Under the pieces are notes generated by a model that saw nothing but the letters and a program-made list of their open reading frames with translations, was not told where the DNA came from and searched no databases. A stretch of 64,000 nucleotides of DNA, from the NCBI RefSeq assembly GCF_026427715.1, contig NZ_CP107558.1, forward strand, positions 781,001-845,000. Reading direction: 5' to 3'. Shown piece by piece: positions 41,604-49,966 of the stretch (positions are counted from its first letter, which is position 1; the number at the start of each line of letters is the position of its first letter). The position numbers and the translations under genes were made by a program. This DNA is from Methylocystis sp. MJC1 (GTDB lineage Bacteria; Pseudomonadota; Alphaproteobacteria; Rhizobiales; Beijerinckiaceae).

Positions 41604-42443
41604 ATGACCTTCATCGAGTCCCATCTCGCCCCCGCCGGCCGCAAGAGCGGTCAGATCAAGCTGCATGGGCCGGAAGATTTCGAGGGCATGCGCAAGGCTG
41701 GCCGGCTGACCGCCGAGGGCCTCGATATGCTCGTCCCTCATGTGAAGCCGGGCGTCACCACGCAATATCTCGACGACCTCGTCTTCGATTTCGCCGTCTC
41801 CAACGGCGCCTATCCCGCGCCGCTCGACTATCGCGGCTATCGCAAGTCGATCTGCACCTCGATCAACCATGTCGTCTGCCACGGCGTGCCGGACAACAAG
41901 CCGCTGCGCGAGGGCGACATCGTCAATATCGACCTGACCTTCCTCATCGACGGGTGGCACGGCGACGCCAGCCGCATGTTTGCAGTGGGGGAAATCCCCC
42001 GCAAGGCGCAGCGTCTGATCGACGTCACCTATGAATCGCTACTGCGCGGCATTGCGGTCGTGAAGCCCGGCGCCACGACCGGCGACATTGGCGCCGCCAT
42101 CCAGAAATATGCCGAAAGCGAGCGCTGCTCCGTCGTGCGCGACTTCTGCGGCCATGGGCTCGGCCGCGTCTTCCACGACGAGCCGAATATTCTGCATTAC
42201 GGCGAGCCGGGGCAGGGGGTGGAGCTGCGTCCGGGCATGTTCTTCACCATCGAGCCGATGATCAATCTCGGCCGCCCCCAGGTGAAAATTCTTTCAGACG
42301 GCTGGACGGCGGTGACGCGCGACCGCTCGCTCTCGGCCCAATTTGAACATTCGATTGGCGTCACCGAAACGGGAGCGGAAATTTTCACGCTCTCCCCCAA
42401 AGGTCTCGACAATCCCACGGCCGCGCCTCGCGCGGGCTCATGA
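41604..42443 (+). CDS. map: Methionine aminopeptidase (type I)
   Basis: 279 aa from the ATG at 41604; earlier in-frame starts lie within the repeat region. It removes the initiator methionine. All five metal ligands are visible: two Asp in [17 protein letters not shown], His in [13 protein letters not shown], Glu in FFTIEPMI and Glu in [13 protein letters not shown] context. It is followed by radC with a 4-bp overlap, an arrangement common in Hyphomicrobiales. Confidence 0.96.
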   Translation: MTFIESHLAPAGRKSGQIKLHGPEDFEGMRKAGRLTAEGLDMLVPHVKPGVTTQYLDDLVFDFAVSNGAYPAPLDYRGYRKSICTSINHVVCHGVPDNKPLREGDIVNIDLTFLIDGWHGDASRMFAVGEIPRKAQRLIDVTYESLLRGIAVVKPGATTGDIGAAIQKYAESERCSVVRDFCGHGLGRVFHDEPNILHYGEPGQGVELRPGMFFTIEPMINLGRPQVKILSDGWTAVTRDRSLSAQFEHSIGVTETGAEIFTLSPKGLDNPTAAPRAGS

Positions 42444-43171
42444 AGCAGCCGAAGGGCAAGCCGGCAGAGGACGCGACGGCAGGCCTGGAGGAGGCGCAAG
42501 CCCCCCATTTCCACGGCCATCGCCAACGCTTACGCGATCGCTTCATGGAGGGCGGCGACGCCGCCCTCGCAGACTACGAGCTGATGGAGCTGCTGCTTTT
42601 TCGCGCCATTCCGCGACGCGACGTGAAGCCGCTCGCCAAGGCGGTCATCGAGCGCTTCGGCTCCTTTGCGGAGGCGGTCGCGGCGCGGCCCGAGCGTCTG
42701 CGCGAGATCGACGGTCTCTCCGAGGGCGCGATCGCCGAATTGAAGATCACCGAGGCCGCGGCGCGGCGGTTGGCTCGGGGCGCGCTGGAGAAGCGCACCG
42801 TGCTCTCCTCTTTCCCCGCCGTGACGGATTACTGCCGCACCGCCATGGCCTATGCCGAGCGCGAGGAGTTTCGCATCCTCTTCCTCGATAAGCGCAATGC
42901 GCTCATCGCCGATGAAGTGCAGGGCGTCGGCACGGTGGACCACACGCCGGTCTATCCGCGCGAAGTGGTGCGCCGCGCGTTGGAGCTCGGCGCAAGCGCG
43001 CTGATCCTCGCGCACAACCACCCCTCCGGCGACCCCACGCCCTCGACGGCGGATATTCGCATGACCAAGGACATCGTGGTTATCGCGCAGCCGTTCGGCA
43101 TCGCCGTGCACGATCATCTGATTGTCGGACGCAATGGGCAGACGAGCTTCAGGGGGCTGAAGCTGATTTGA
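42440..43171 (+). CDS. radC: RadC family JAB-domain protein
   Basis: 243 aa. An N-terminal HhH-like region ([20 protein letters not shown]) is followed by the JAMM/MPN+ metalloprotease core [17 protein letters not shown], which gives the H-x-H...D metal set, and a Glu upstream in [13 protein letters not shown]. Its historical link to DNA repair is doubtful, and a peptidase or nuclease role is unproven. It is co-translated with map. Confidence 0.94.
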   Translation: MKQPKGKPAEDATAGLEEAQAPHFHGHRQRLRDRFMEGGDAALADYELMELLLFRAIPRRDVKPLAKAVIERFGSFAEAVAARPERLREIDGLSEGAIAELKITEAAARRLARGALEKRTVLSSFPAVTDYCRTAMAYAEREEFRILFLDKRNALIADEVQGVGTVDHTPVYPREVVRRALELGASALILAHNHPSGDPTPSTADIRMTKDIVVIAQPFGIAVHDHLIVGRNGQTSFRGLKLI

Positions 43172-43199
43172 CGATCAATGCCGCCTTGAAAAGTCCCGC

Positions 43200-43281
43200 C
43201 GTCATTGCGAGGAGCGCAGCGACGAAGCAATCCAGAGCCGCAATGACGCCCTGGATTGCTTCGCTTCGCTCGCAATGACGG
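43200..43281. repeat. Family A palindromic repeat, full copy, overlapping the MFS gene start
   Basis: Arms CGTCATTGCGAGGAGCG / CGCTCGCAATGACGG and inner GAAGCAATCCAGAG / CTGGATTGCTTCG. The ATG of the downstream transporter is the ATG inside GCAATGACGG, the terminal part of the repeat. Confidence 0.9.
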
Positions 43282-44687
43282 AGTTCGACCGTTTGCCCGC
43301 CTTCGTCATCACCCCGCTGATCATCGCCACCGCGCTCTTCATGGAGCAGCTCGACGGCACGGTGCTCGCGACCGCTCTGCCGGCGATGGCGGCGGATCTG
43401 CGCGAAGATCCCGTCGCGCTGAAACTCGCGCTCACCGCCTATCTCCTGTCGCTTGCGGTCTTCATCCCGCTATCCGGCTGGGCGGCGGATAAATTCGGCG
43501 CTCGGCGCGTGTTTCGCGCGGCGATCGGCGTGTTCACGCTTGGCTCCATCCTCTGCGGCTTCTCGGACTCGCTCGCGGCGATCGTCGCAGCGCGCGTGGT
43601 GCAGGGCCTGGGCGGCGCCATGATGGTGCCGGTTGGGCGGCTTGTTTTGCTGCGCACGGCGCCGCGTCAGGAGATCGTGCGCGCCATGGCCTGGTTGACC
43701 ATTCCGGCCCTTGTCGGTCCGCTGATCGGCCCGCCGCTCGGCGGTTTCCTCTCCACCTATTTTCACTGGCGCTACATCTTCTGGATCAATGTGCCGATCG
43801 GCCTCATCGGCGCCGCGCTGACGACGCGCTTCATCCCCGATCTCTACGAAGAGAATGTCCGGCCGCTCGACGTGACGGGCGCCGCGCTCTCGGGCGTGGG
43901 CCTCTCCTTCATCGTCTTCGGCTTCACGATTCTCGGGCGCGGCTTCGCGCCGCCTGTCGTGGTGGCGGCGATCGTCGCCATCGGCGCCGCTTCGCTCTAC
44001 GCCTATTTCATTCATGCGCAGCGCGCGGAACATCCGATCATCGATCTTGCGCTGCTGCGCATCCCGACCTTTCGGGCGGCGATCTATGGCGGCTTCCTCT
44101 TTCGTATCGGCCTCGGCGCGGTTCCTTTTCTGCTGCCGCTGCTGTTGCAGGTAGGCTTCGAACTCAGCGCCTATGAGTCGGGCCTGCTGACTTTCGTTGC
44201 CGCCGCCGGCGCCATGGTCATGAAGACGACGGCGCAGCCGATCTTGAAGCGCTTCGGCTTCCGCCGCGTGCTGATGGTGAATGCGCTGATCTGCGCGGGA
44301 TTCCTCGCCGCGAACGGCTCCTTCACGCAAGCGACGCCGCATGGGCTGATCATGGCCATGCTGCTTGTCGGCGGCTTCTTCCGCTCGCTGGAATTCACCG
44401 CGCTGAATGCGATCTGCTACGCCGACATTCCGCCGGAATCGATGAGCAACGCAACGAGCTTCGCGGCGGTGGGGCAGCAATTGTCGCTCTCGACCGGCGT
44501 CGCCATCGGCGCGGCGGCGCTGGAGATCGCGCGGGCGCTGCATGGCGGCGGGGCGTTGGTGGCGCTCGATTTCCCGCCGGCGTTTTTTGTGGTGGCGTCG
44601 ATCTCGGCTTTGTCGATCGTGAACTTTGTGCGCCTTGCGCCAAATGCGGGCGACGAACTGACGGGGCGGAAGGCTTTGCGCGCCTGA
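43275..44687 (+). CDS. MFS drug exporter, DHA2 (EmrB/QacA) family
   Basis: 470 aa with 14 predicted hydrophobic helices. The motif D1-type stretch is ATALFMEQLDGTVLATALP near the start, and motif A is GWAADKFGARRVF. WRYIFWINVPIGLIG is characteristic of DHA2 exporters. The first ATG lies in a palindromic repeat and has no clear ribosome site; a TTG or the internal ATG at 43341 are alternatives, but the latter would cut the first helix. No membrane-fusion partner is adjacent. Substrate unknown. Confidence 0.88.
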   Translation: MTEFDRLPAFVITPLIIATALFMEQLDGTVLATALPAMAADLREDPVALKLALTAYLLSLAVFIPLSGWAADKFGARRVFRAAIGVFTLGSILCGFSDSLAAIVAARVVQGLGGAMMVPVGRLVLLRTAPRQEIVRAMAWLTIPALVGPLIGPPLGGFLSTYFHWRYIFWINVPIGLIGAALTTRFIPDLYEENVRPLDVTGAALSGVGLSFIVFGFTILGRGFAPPVVVAAIVAIGAASLYAYFIHAQRAEHPIIDLALLRIPTFRAAIYGGFLFRIGLGAVPFLLPLLLQVGFELSAYESGLLTFVAAAGAMVMKTTAQPILKRFGFRRVLMVNALICAGFLAANGSFTQATPHGLIMAMLLVGGFFRSLEFTALNAICYADIPPESMSNATSFAAVGQQLSLSTGVAIGAAALEIARALHGGGALVALDFPPAFFVVASISALSIVNFVRLAPNAGDELTGRKALRA

Positions 44688-44734
44688 AGGCGCGCGGTCC
44701 AAAGCGGCCCCGGACCGCGCGCCTTCAGGCGCGC
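44678..44734. terminator. Perfect 23-bp inverted repeat covering both stop codons of convergent genes
   Basis: The arms 44678-44700 and 44712-44734 are exact reverse complements around an 11-nt loop. The left arm contains the MFS stop codon (44685-44687) and the right arm the rlmE stop codon (44725-44727). No T-run follows; it probably ends or stabilises both transcripts. Confidence 0.8.
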
Positions 44735-45453
44735 ATATCTTCCGGCTCTTCTCGCTTGCCCCTGAACCCCGTGGCCAGCACGTAAAGCTCCGCCGAATCC
44801 GCCCGGCTCGCGGCGGGCTTCACATGGCGCACGGCCGCAAAATCGCGCTTCAGGCGCGTGAGCAGTTGCCCCTCCGTGCCGCCCTGCAGCACTTTGGCGA
44901 CGAAAAATCCGCCCGGCGCCAGCACGTCCATGGCGAAATCGGCGGCGAGTTCGGCCAGCGCGACGATGCGCAGATGGTCGGTCTGCTTATGCCCCGTGGC
45001 GTTCGCCGCCATGTCGGACATGACGCCGTCGGCCTCGCCGCCGAGCATTTCCTTGATGAAATCCGGCGCGTCTTCGTCGTTGAAGTCCTTCACGGCGAAT
45101 TGCACGCCAGCGATCGGCTCCATGTCGAGGAGATCGACGCCGACGACTTTGCCTCTGCCGTCCTTGGCCTTCACGCGGTCGGCGGCGATCTGCGACCAGC
45201 CGCCGGGCGCGGCGCCGAGATCGACGATACGGGCGCTGGGTTTGAGGAGATGGTAGCGGTCGTCCATCTCGATGAGCTTATAGGCGGCGCGCGAGCGATA
45301 GCCGTCGCGCTTGGCGCGCGCCACATAGGGGTCGTTGAGCTGGCGCTCCAGCCAGAGGGTGGAGGAGAGCGACCGCTTGCGCGCGGTCTTCACCCGCGTC
45401 TTCAGCGAGCGCCCGCCCTCGCGCCCCGATCCCTTGCCTTCGGCCATTTCCAT
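44725..45453 (-). CDS. rlmE: 23S rRNA 2'-O-methyltransferase RlmE (FtsJ)
   Basis: 242 aa. It methylates U2552 of 23S rRNA in the A-site loop. The SAM motif is [17 protein letters not shown]. The catalytic K-D-K-E set is visible in [33 protein letters not shown] and [11 protein letters not shown]. The N-terminus is a basic extension ([19 protein letters not shown]), common in alphaproteobacterial forms. The C-terminal MRA-stop is encoded by one arm of an inverted repeat. Confidence 0.96.
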   Translation of the reverse strand: MEMAEGKGSGREGGRSLKTRVKTARKRSLSSTLWLERQLNDPYVARAKRDGYRSRAAYKLIEMDDRYHLLKPSARIVDLGAAPGGWSQIAADRVKAKDGRGKVVGVDLLDMEPIAGVQFAVKDFNDEDAPDFIKEMLGGEADGVMSDMAANATGHKQTDHLRIVALAELAADFAMDVLAPGGFFVAKVLQGGTEGQLLTRLKRDFAAVRHVKPAASRADSAELYVLATGFRGKREEPEDMRA

Positions 45454-45463
45454 TCGCTCCGCG

Positions 45464-45568
45464 TGTCATTCCCGGCGCGCGAAGCGCGACCGGGAACCCA
45501 GAGGCAAGTAGCACAGTCTTGCGAGTTCTGCTTTGGATTCCCCGATCAGGCCTTCGGCCTGTCGGGAA
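45464..45568. repeat. Family B palindromic repeat, second copy
   Basis: TCATTCCCGGCGCGCGAAGC...CCGGGAACCCAGAG on the left and CTTTGGATTCCCCGATCAGG with GGCCTTCGGCC on the right. Related to the copy at 36115, it sits directly before a family A copy in the 230-bp gap between the ABC transporter gene and rlmE. Confidence 0.78.
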
Positions 45569-45571
45569 ATT

Positions 45572-45654
45572 CGTCATTGCGAGCGAAGCGAAGCAATCCA
45601 GGGCCCCATCGCGGCGCTGGATTGCTTCGTCGCTTACGCTCCTCGCAATGACGG
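45572..45654. repeat. Family A palindromic repeat, full copy
   Basis: Arms CGTCATTGCGAGCG / CTCCTCGCAATGACGG, inner GAAGCAATCCAGG / CTGGATTGCTTCG. Adjacent to the family B copy, 30 bp downstream of the ABC transporter gene end. Confidence 0.9.
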
Positions 45655-45683
45655 CGAGCGTCGTGCTGTCGCCGTCCGCCCTG

Positions 45684-47777
45684 TTACGCCATCACCTTGT
45701 CGCGCGGCGCGAAGAGGCCGTCGGCGCTGGCCTCCATCTCGATCTGGCGGTCATGGTAATCGAGCAGCGTCGAGCGGTGGCCGATCGAGACGATCGTCGT
45801 CTGCGGCAGGCGCTCGCGCAGCATGCGGTAGATGTCGCCTTCGAGCTTCTCGTCGAGCGCCGAGGTCGCCTCGTCGAGGAACAGCCAGTCGGGCTTGGCG
45901 AGAAGCGCGCGGGCGATCGCGACGCGCTGCTGCTCGCCGCCCGAAAGCCGCTGGCCCCAATTATTGCTTTCGTCCAGCCGTTCGACGAAGGGCGCCAGCC
46001 GCGCGGCGCGGAGCGCCTCTTCGATGTCGCCCCGCGCGTAATCCTCGAGGTCAGCCGGATAGACGACCGCCTGGGCGAGCGTGCCCATCGGGATATAGGG
46101 GCGCTGCGGCGCGAGCATCACCCGCGCGCCTTGCGGCACGACGACCGAGCCCGCGGCATGCGGCCAGATGCCGGCGATGGCGCGGAACAGCGTCGATTTG
46201 CCCGAGCCAGAAGGACCTGTCAGCAGCGCCGCCTGACGCGGCTCGAAGGCGAGCGCGTCGATATGGACGATGCGGCGACCGTCCGGCAGCGACAAAGTGA
46301 GGTCGTCGAGCGAGAGCCGATTGGAGGGCGCGCGGGAAACGACGTGGGCGCGGGTAGCCTCGGCGGAATCGATCGCGGCGTCGAAAGAGGCGAGACGATC
46401 CAACACGGATTTGTACTGCGCGAGCGAGGTGTAATAGGTGATGAAGAAGGTGAGCGCGCTTTCCACCCGCCCGAAGGCGCTCGCCGTCTGCGTCATCACG
46501 CCGAGCTGGATCTTCCCTGCGAAATAGAAGGGCGCGGTGATCACATAGGGAATGATGGGCGAAAGCTGGCCATAGGAAGCGGTGAAGCTCACCAGTTGCT
46601 TGCGCTTGCGCACGATCGCCAGATAGTTGAACACGATTCCGCGGAAACGCTGCACCAGCGAGCCCTGCTCGGCGTGCTCGCCCGAGAGAAGCGCGACCTG
46701 CTCGCTATATTCGCGCAAGCGCGCGAGTGAGAAGCGGAAGTCGGCCTCGCGGCGTTGCTGCTCGAAGAAGAGCCCCGTCAGCGACCGGCCGATGAGATGC
46801 GTCACCACCGTGCCCAGCGAAGCATAGGCGAGCGCAACCCAGAACAGGAAGCCGGGAACGCGAATATCCGTGCCGGGCAGCGCATAGGCGCCCGAAAGCT
46901 CCCACAGGACGAAGGAGAAGGAGACGAGCGAGCTCATCGTCGAGATGAGCAGGATCGAATAGGAGTAGATGCCGTAGCCTTCCTCACCGCCGTCGATGAA
47001 GCGGTTCACGTCCTCGGCGATGCGCTGATCGGGGTTGTCGGCGTCGCCGCCGGCCAGCGTCATGCCGTAATGCGTATGCGAGCTGAGCCAGCGCTGGATG
47101 TAATGCTCCGTGAGCCAGCGGCGCCAGCGGATGACCAGCATGGACTTCAGCACATATTCGATCACGGCGATGGCGACGTAAAAGAACGCCCATGGCGTGA
47201 AGACGTAGAGAAGCTGGCGCCAGAACTCCGCCGAGTTCCTCTCTTGAATGGCGTTGTACCAGTCGCGGTTGAAGAAGGAGAGGCGCACGGAAATGCCGAC
47301 CTGTCCCTGATTGATCAGCACGAGAACGACGATCATGGCCATGGCGATCGCCGCCTCGCGGGCCGCAAAGCGCGGGAGGGGCCAGACGCGGGCTTCTCCG
47401 CGATCGGGCGCGTCGAAATAGAGATCGGCGATGCGCGTCATCTCCTGGACGACGGCGATGTTGGAGACGGCGTAGACGATGATGGAGAACACCGCGACGG
47501 TGACGGCCATGCTCTCGGGCGGGGCGAAATCCGCAAGGCTCTGAGGCCAGAGCTCTTCTGACTGGAGAAGCTTTGTGAGGCCGAAGACGATTGTTTCGGT
47601 CGAGAAGATCGCCGCGAAAATCTTCATGAAGGTCGACATCTCGGCCCCGCGCCAGGTGGTGAAGGCGCAGAGTCCGGCGGCGACGGCGAGGATGAAGAGA
47701 TCGGCGTCCGCCCTATGCGCGCCGATCAGCGCGGCAAGAACGGCGAAGGCGGCGACGGCCGCGCTCAGTGTTCGCAT
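45684..47777 (-). CDS. SbmA/BacA-like ABC transporter, fused permease-ATPase
   Basis: 697 aa. The N-terminal half has about seven hydrophobic segments and the ABC_membrane_2 hallmarks RWRRWLTEHYIQRWLSS and DNPDQRIAEDVNRFI. The C-terminal ATPase has Walker A GPSGSGKST, signature LSGGEQQ and Walker B WLFLDEATSALDE. BacA/YddA relatives import peptides or affect very-long-chain fatty acids in lipid A; which applies here is unknown. It is monocistronic between repeats and the IHF-like gene. Confidence 0.92.
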   Translation of the reverse strand: MRTLSAAVAAFAVLAALIGAHRADADLFILAVAAGLCAFTTWRGAEMSTFMKIFAAIFSTETIVFGLTKLLQSEELWPQSLADFAPPESMAVTVAVFSIIVYAVSNIAVVQEMTRIADLYFDAPDRGEARVWPLPRFAAREAAIAMAMIVVLVLINQGQVGISVRLSFFNRDWYNAIQERNSAEFWRQLLYVFTPWAFFYVAIAVIEYVLKSMLVIRWRRWLTEHYIQRWLSSHTHYGMTLAGGDADNPDQRIAEDVNRFIDGGEEGYGIYSYSILLISTMSSLVSFSFVLWELSGAYALPGTDIRVPGFLFWVALAYASLGTVVTHLIGRSLTGLFFEQQRREADFRFSLARLREYSEQVALLSGEHAEQGSLVQRFRGIVFNYLAIVRKRKQLVSFTASYGQLSPIIPYVITAPFYFAGKIQLGVMTQTASAFGRVESALTFFITYYTSLAQYKSVLDRLASFDAAIDSAEATRAHVVSRAPSNRLSLDDLTLSLPDGRRIVHIDALAFEPRQAALLTGPSGSGKSTLFRAIAGIWPHAAGSVVVPQGARVMLAPQRPYIPMGTLAQAVVYPADLEDYARGDIEEALRAARLAPFVERLDESNNWGQRLSGGEQQRVAIARALLAKPDWLFLDEATSALDEKLEGDIYRMLRERLPQTTIVSIGHRSTLLDYHDRQIEMEASADGLFAPRDKVMA

Positions 47778-47867
47778 CTTTGGCCCTTTGAAGGAATGGC
47801 GGCGTCAGCGCGCGCAGGCGCGGACGCAAAAACGCTCCCCTCACCTATGCACGGCCGGCGCGACTTC

Positions 47868-48203
47868 TCAATCTTCCTCTATGGGAATGATGGCGTCGCC
47901 GTTCACATGCGCGACAAGCACGGGAGACGCCTTGAAAGTGAGCACGCGGCGCGGCGTAATTGTGGCCTCGACGCCAGTTTTTGGATTGCGCCCGACACGC
48001 TCCCGCTTGGAGCGCACGTTGAACGTGCCGAATGAACGCAGTTTGACGGGCTCGCCGCGCAGCAAAGCGTCGCCGATTTCCTCGAATGTGGCGTCGAGAA
48101 TTTTGCGCGCCTCAGCCCGAGACAGAGTGGGGCAGCAGCTATAGACGGCCTCGCGCAAAGAGGCGCGTGTCAACGTGTTGCCGGGGTCGATTTTTCTTAC
48201 CAT
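47868..48203 (-). CDS. Integration host factor alpha-like DNA-bending protein
   Basis: 111 aa of the HU/IHF family. The DNA-intercalating arm region RVGRNPKTGVEATITPRRVL is intact, with KLRSFGTFNVRSK before it. It differs from canonical IhfA in its N-terminal extension (MVRKIDPGNTLTRASLREAV) and in the CCPTLSRAEARKILDATFEE helix, so it may be a second, divergent IHF/HU paralogue rather than the main ihfA. It lies 90 bp upstream of the ABC transporter gene on the same strand. Confidence 0.8.
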   Translation of the reverse strand: MVRKIDPGNTLTRASLREAVYSCCPTLSRAEARKILDATFEEIGDALLRGEPVKLRSFGTFNVRSKRERVGRNPKTGVEATITPRRVLTFKASPVLVAHVNGDAIIPIEED

Positions 48204-48421
48204 GCGGGACGAACACGAAAGGGAGCGTCGGTCACATCATTACGGATCGGCGTAGACACGCTATTCCTCTAATTTCAGGCCAACGCGAGAAACTGATTAG
48301 TTTTCGCAAGCAGAACAGCTTACGAGGCCATATAGTAATCAAAAATCAGAGGGATGCAAGGCCGTGGCGCCGCTTCGCCACAATTATGGGGCAACAGCGG
48401 CGCACACTCGAGCCGGTTCGG

Positions 48422-49246
48422 CTAAACGGCGAGCTTCACCCTATGCTGCGCGACGGGGATCATCGCCCGGACTTTGCGGATGCGATCCACGTCGACATGG
48501 GTGGAGACGAGGCCTGGCCCGTCCGACGCCTTGGCGACGACATGGCCCCAGGGGTCGGCGATCAGCGAGTTTCCGTAGGTGAAGCGCGTTTCGTGGCCCG
48601 CCTTATGAGCGCCGGTTTGCCCCGGCGCGCAGAAATAGGTCTGCGTTTCGATGGCGCGGGCGCGGCAAAGCACTTCCCAATGATCCTTGCCGGTGACGAG
48701 GGTGAAAGCCGACGGCAGTGCGATGAGGTCGGCCCCTTTCTCGGCGAGGGCCTGGAACAGATAGGGGAAGCGCAGATCGTAACAGATGGCGCAACCGACA
48801 GTGACGCCCTCGCAATCATAGGTCACGACCTCGTCGCCGGGCTTGAAGGCGGCGCTTTCGTGGTATTTTGCGCCATCCGGGGCCGTAATGTCGAACATGT
48901 GGATTTTGCGGTAACGCGCGACTTCCTTGCCATCGCGATTAAATGCGACGCTCGTGTTGTGGAGCCGCTCCTCGCCCGGAATCCGTTCGAGGATCGAGCC
49001 GGCGTGGATGAAGACCTGATGCTCGCGCGCCAGAGTCCGGCACATTTCATAGGCCGGCCCGCCCGGCAGATCTTCCGCAGCGGCCATTTTCTCGGCGCGC
49101 GAGCCGCCGATGAAATCGAAAACCTCGGGCAGGCAGATCCAGTCCGGCTTTTCCTGGGAGACGGCCCGCTCGATGAGGGCGCGGGCGGCGGCGAGATTGG
49201 CGGTCTTGTCGCCAATCGAATTCATCTGAACCAGTGTGACCTTCAT
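48422..49246 (-). CDS. Nitrilase-superfamily amidohydrolase (Nit2-like)
   Basis: 274 aa from the ATG at 49246, which gives the family start MKVTLVQMNSIGDKTANLAA. The catalytic triad is Glu in CLPEVFDF, Lys in YRKIHMFD and Cys in GCAICYDLRFP. Nit2-type enzymes deaminate omega-amides or deaminated glutathione. The metabolite-repair assignment is from family resemblance only. Monocistronic. A 218-bp gap precedes the IHF-like gene, where no gene was seen. Confidence 0.92.
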   Translation of the reverse strand: MKVTLVQMNSIGDKTANLAAARALIERAVSQEKPDWICLPEVFDFIGGSRAEKMAAAEDLPGGPAYEMCRTLAREHQVFIHAGSILERIPGEERLHNTSVAFNRDGKEVARYRKIHMFDITAPDGAKYHESAAFKPGDEVVTYDCEGVTVGCAICYDLRFPYLFQALAEKGADLIALPSAFTLVTGKDHWEVLCRARAIETQTYFCAPGQTGAHKAGHETRFTYGNSLIADPWGHVVAKASDGPGLVSTHVDVDRIRKVRAMIPVAQHRVKLAV

Positions 49247-49351
49247 ATGCGCTCTGCTGTTTTCCTGAAGCCGCAAGACTGACGTCTCTTCTCCCGGGGC
49301 GAGACATTCTATACAAGCGGCGCGGGTGGCGTATAGGCTAAATCCTCGCCG

Positions 49352-49966
49352 TCAGGAGCCCACGCCCGCGCGCAAAGCCGTGAGGCAGAAATCGATCATC
49401 TGCGCGCTCGTGGGATGCGGGCGATGGGCGAATTCGACCATCAGGTGGGGGTGGCAAAAGCGCACGCAGGCGGTGCGAACGAGCGCGCTGGCGAGCCTGG
49501 CGTCGCCCTTGGCGAATTCGCCGCTTTCCATGCCCGAGGCGATGATGCGTTCGAATATCCCGTCCAGCCGGTCGATATGGTCGTCGATCAAGGGCCAGTG
49601 TTCGTTCAGCGCCGCCTCGACCATCTCGTGCAGCTTGCGATCGGCCAAATAGCGTTCGGCGTTCATCGCTTCGCTCGCCAGCACCAGCGTCTTCAACCGC
49701 TCGGCGGCGGTGCCAGGCCCCGACGCGAGGCGCTCGGCGGCGGCCTCCACTTCGCCCATCAACTGGCGGGCGACGGCCATATGGATTTCCGACTTGGAGC
49801 CGAAGAAACGATAGACATTCGCGGGAGACATACGCAGCTCGCGCGCAATATCCGCCACCGTCGTCTTCTGGAAGCCGATCTCGCGGAACAGCCGCTCGGC
49901 CGTCGCGACGATCCGCGCGCGCTGTTCGTTCTCACGTGCGTTGGGGACGTCTTCTACCGCGCTCAT
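49352..49966 (-). CDS. TetR-family regulator of the RND efflux operon
   Basis: 204 aa from the ATG at 49966, overlapping the RND gene stop by 4 bp. The N-terminal HTH is ATAERLFREIGFQKTTVADI, ARELRMSPANVYRFFGSKSE. The C-terminal helices form the ligand pocket. It is the last gene of the adaptor-pump-regulator operon rather than divergent from it, so regulator and pump are made together, giving likely negative feedback. Confidence 0.93.
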   Translation of the reverse strand: MSAVEDVPNARENEQRARIVATAERLFREIGFQKTTVADIARELRMSPANVYRFFGSKSEIHMAVARQLMGEVEAAAERLASGPGTAAERLKTLVLASEAMNAERYLADRKLHEMVEAALNEHWPLIDDHIDRLDGIFERIIASGMESGEFAKGDARLASALVRTACVRFCHPHLMVEFAHRPHPTSAQMIDFCLTALRAGVGS

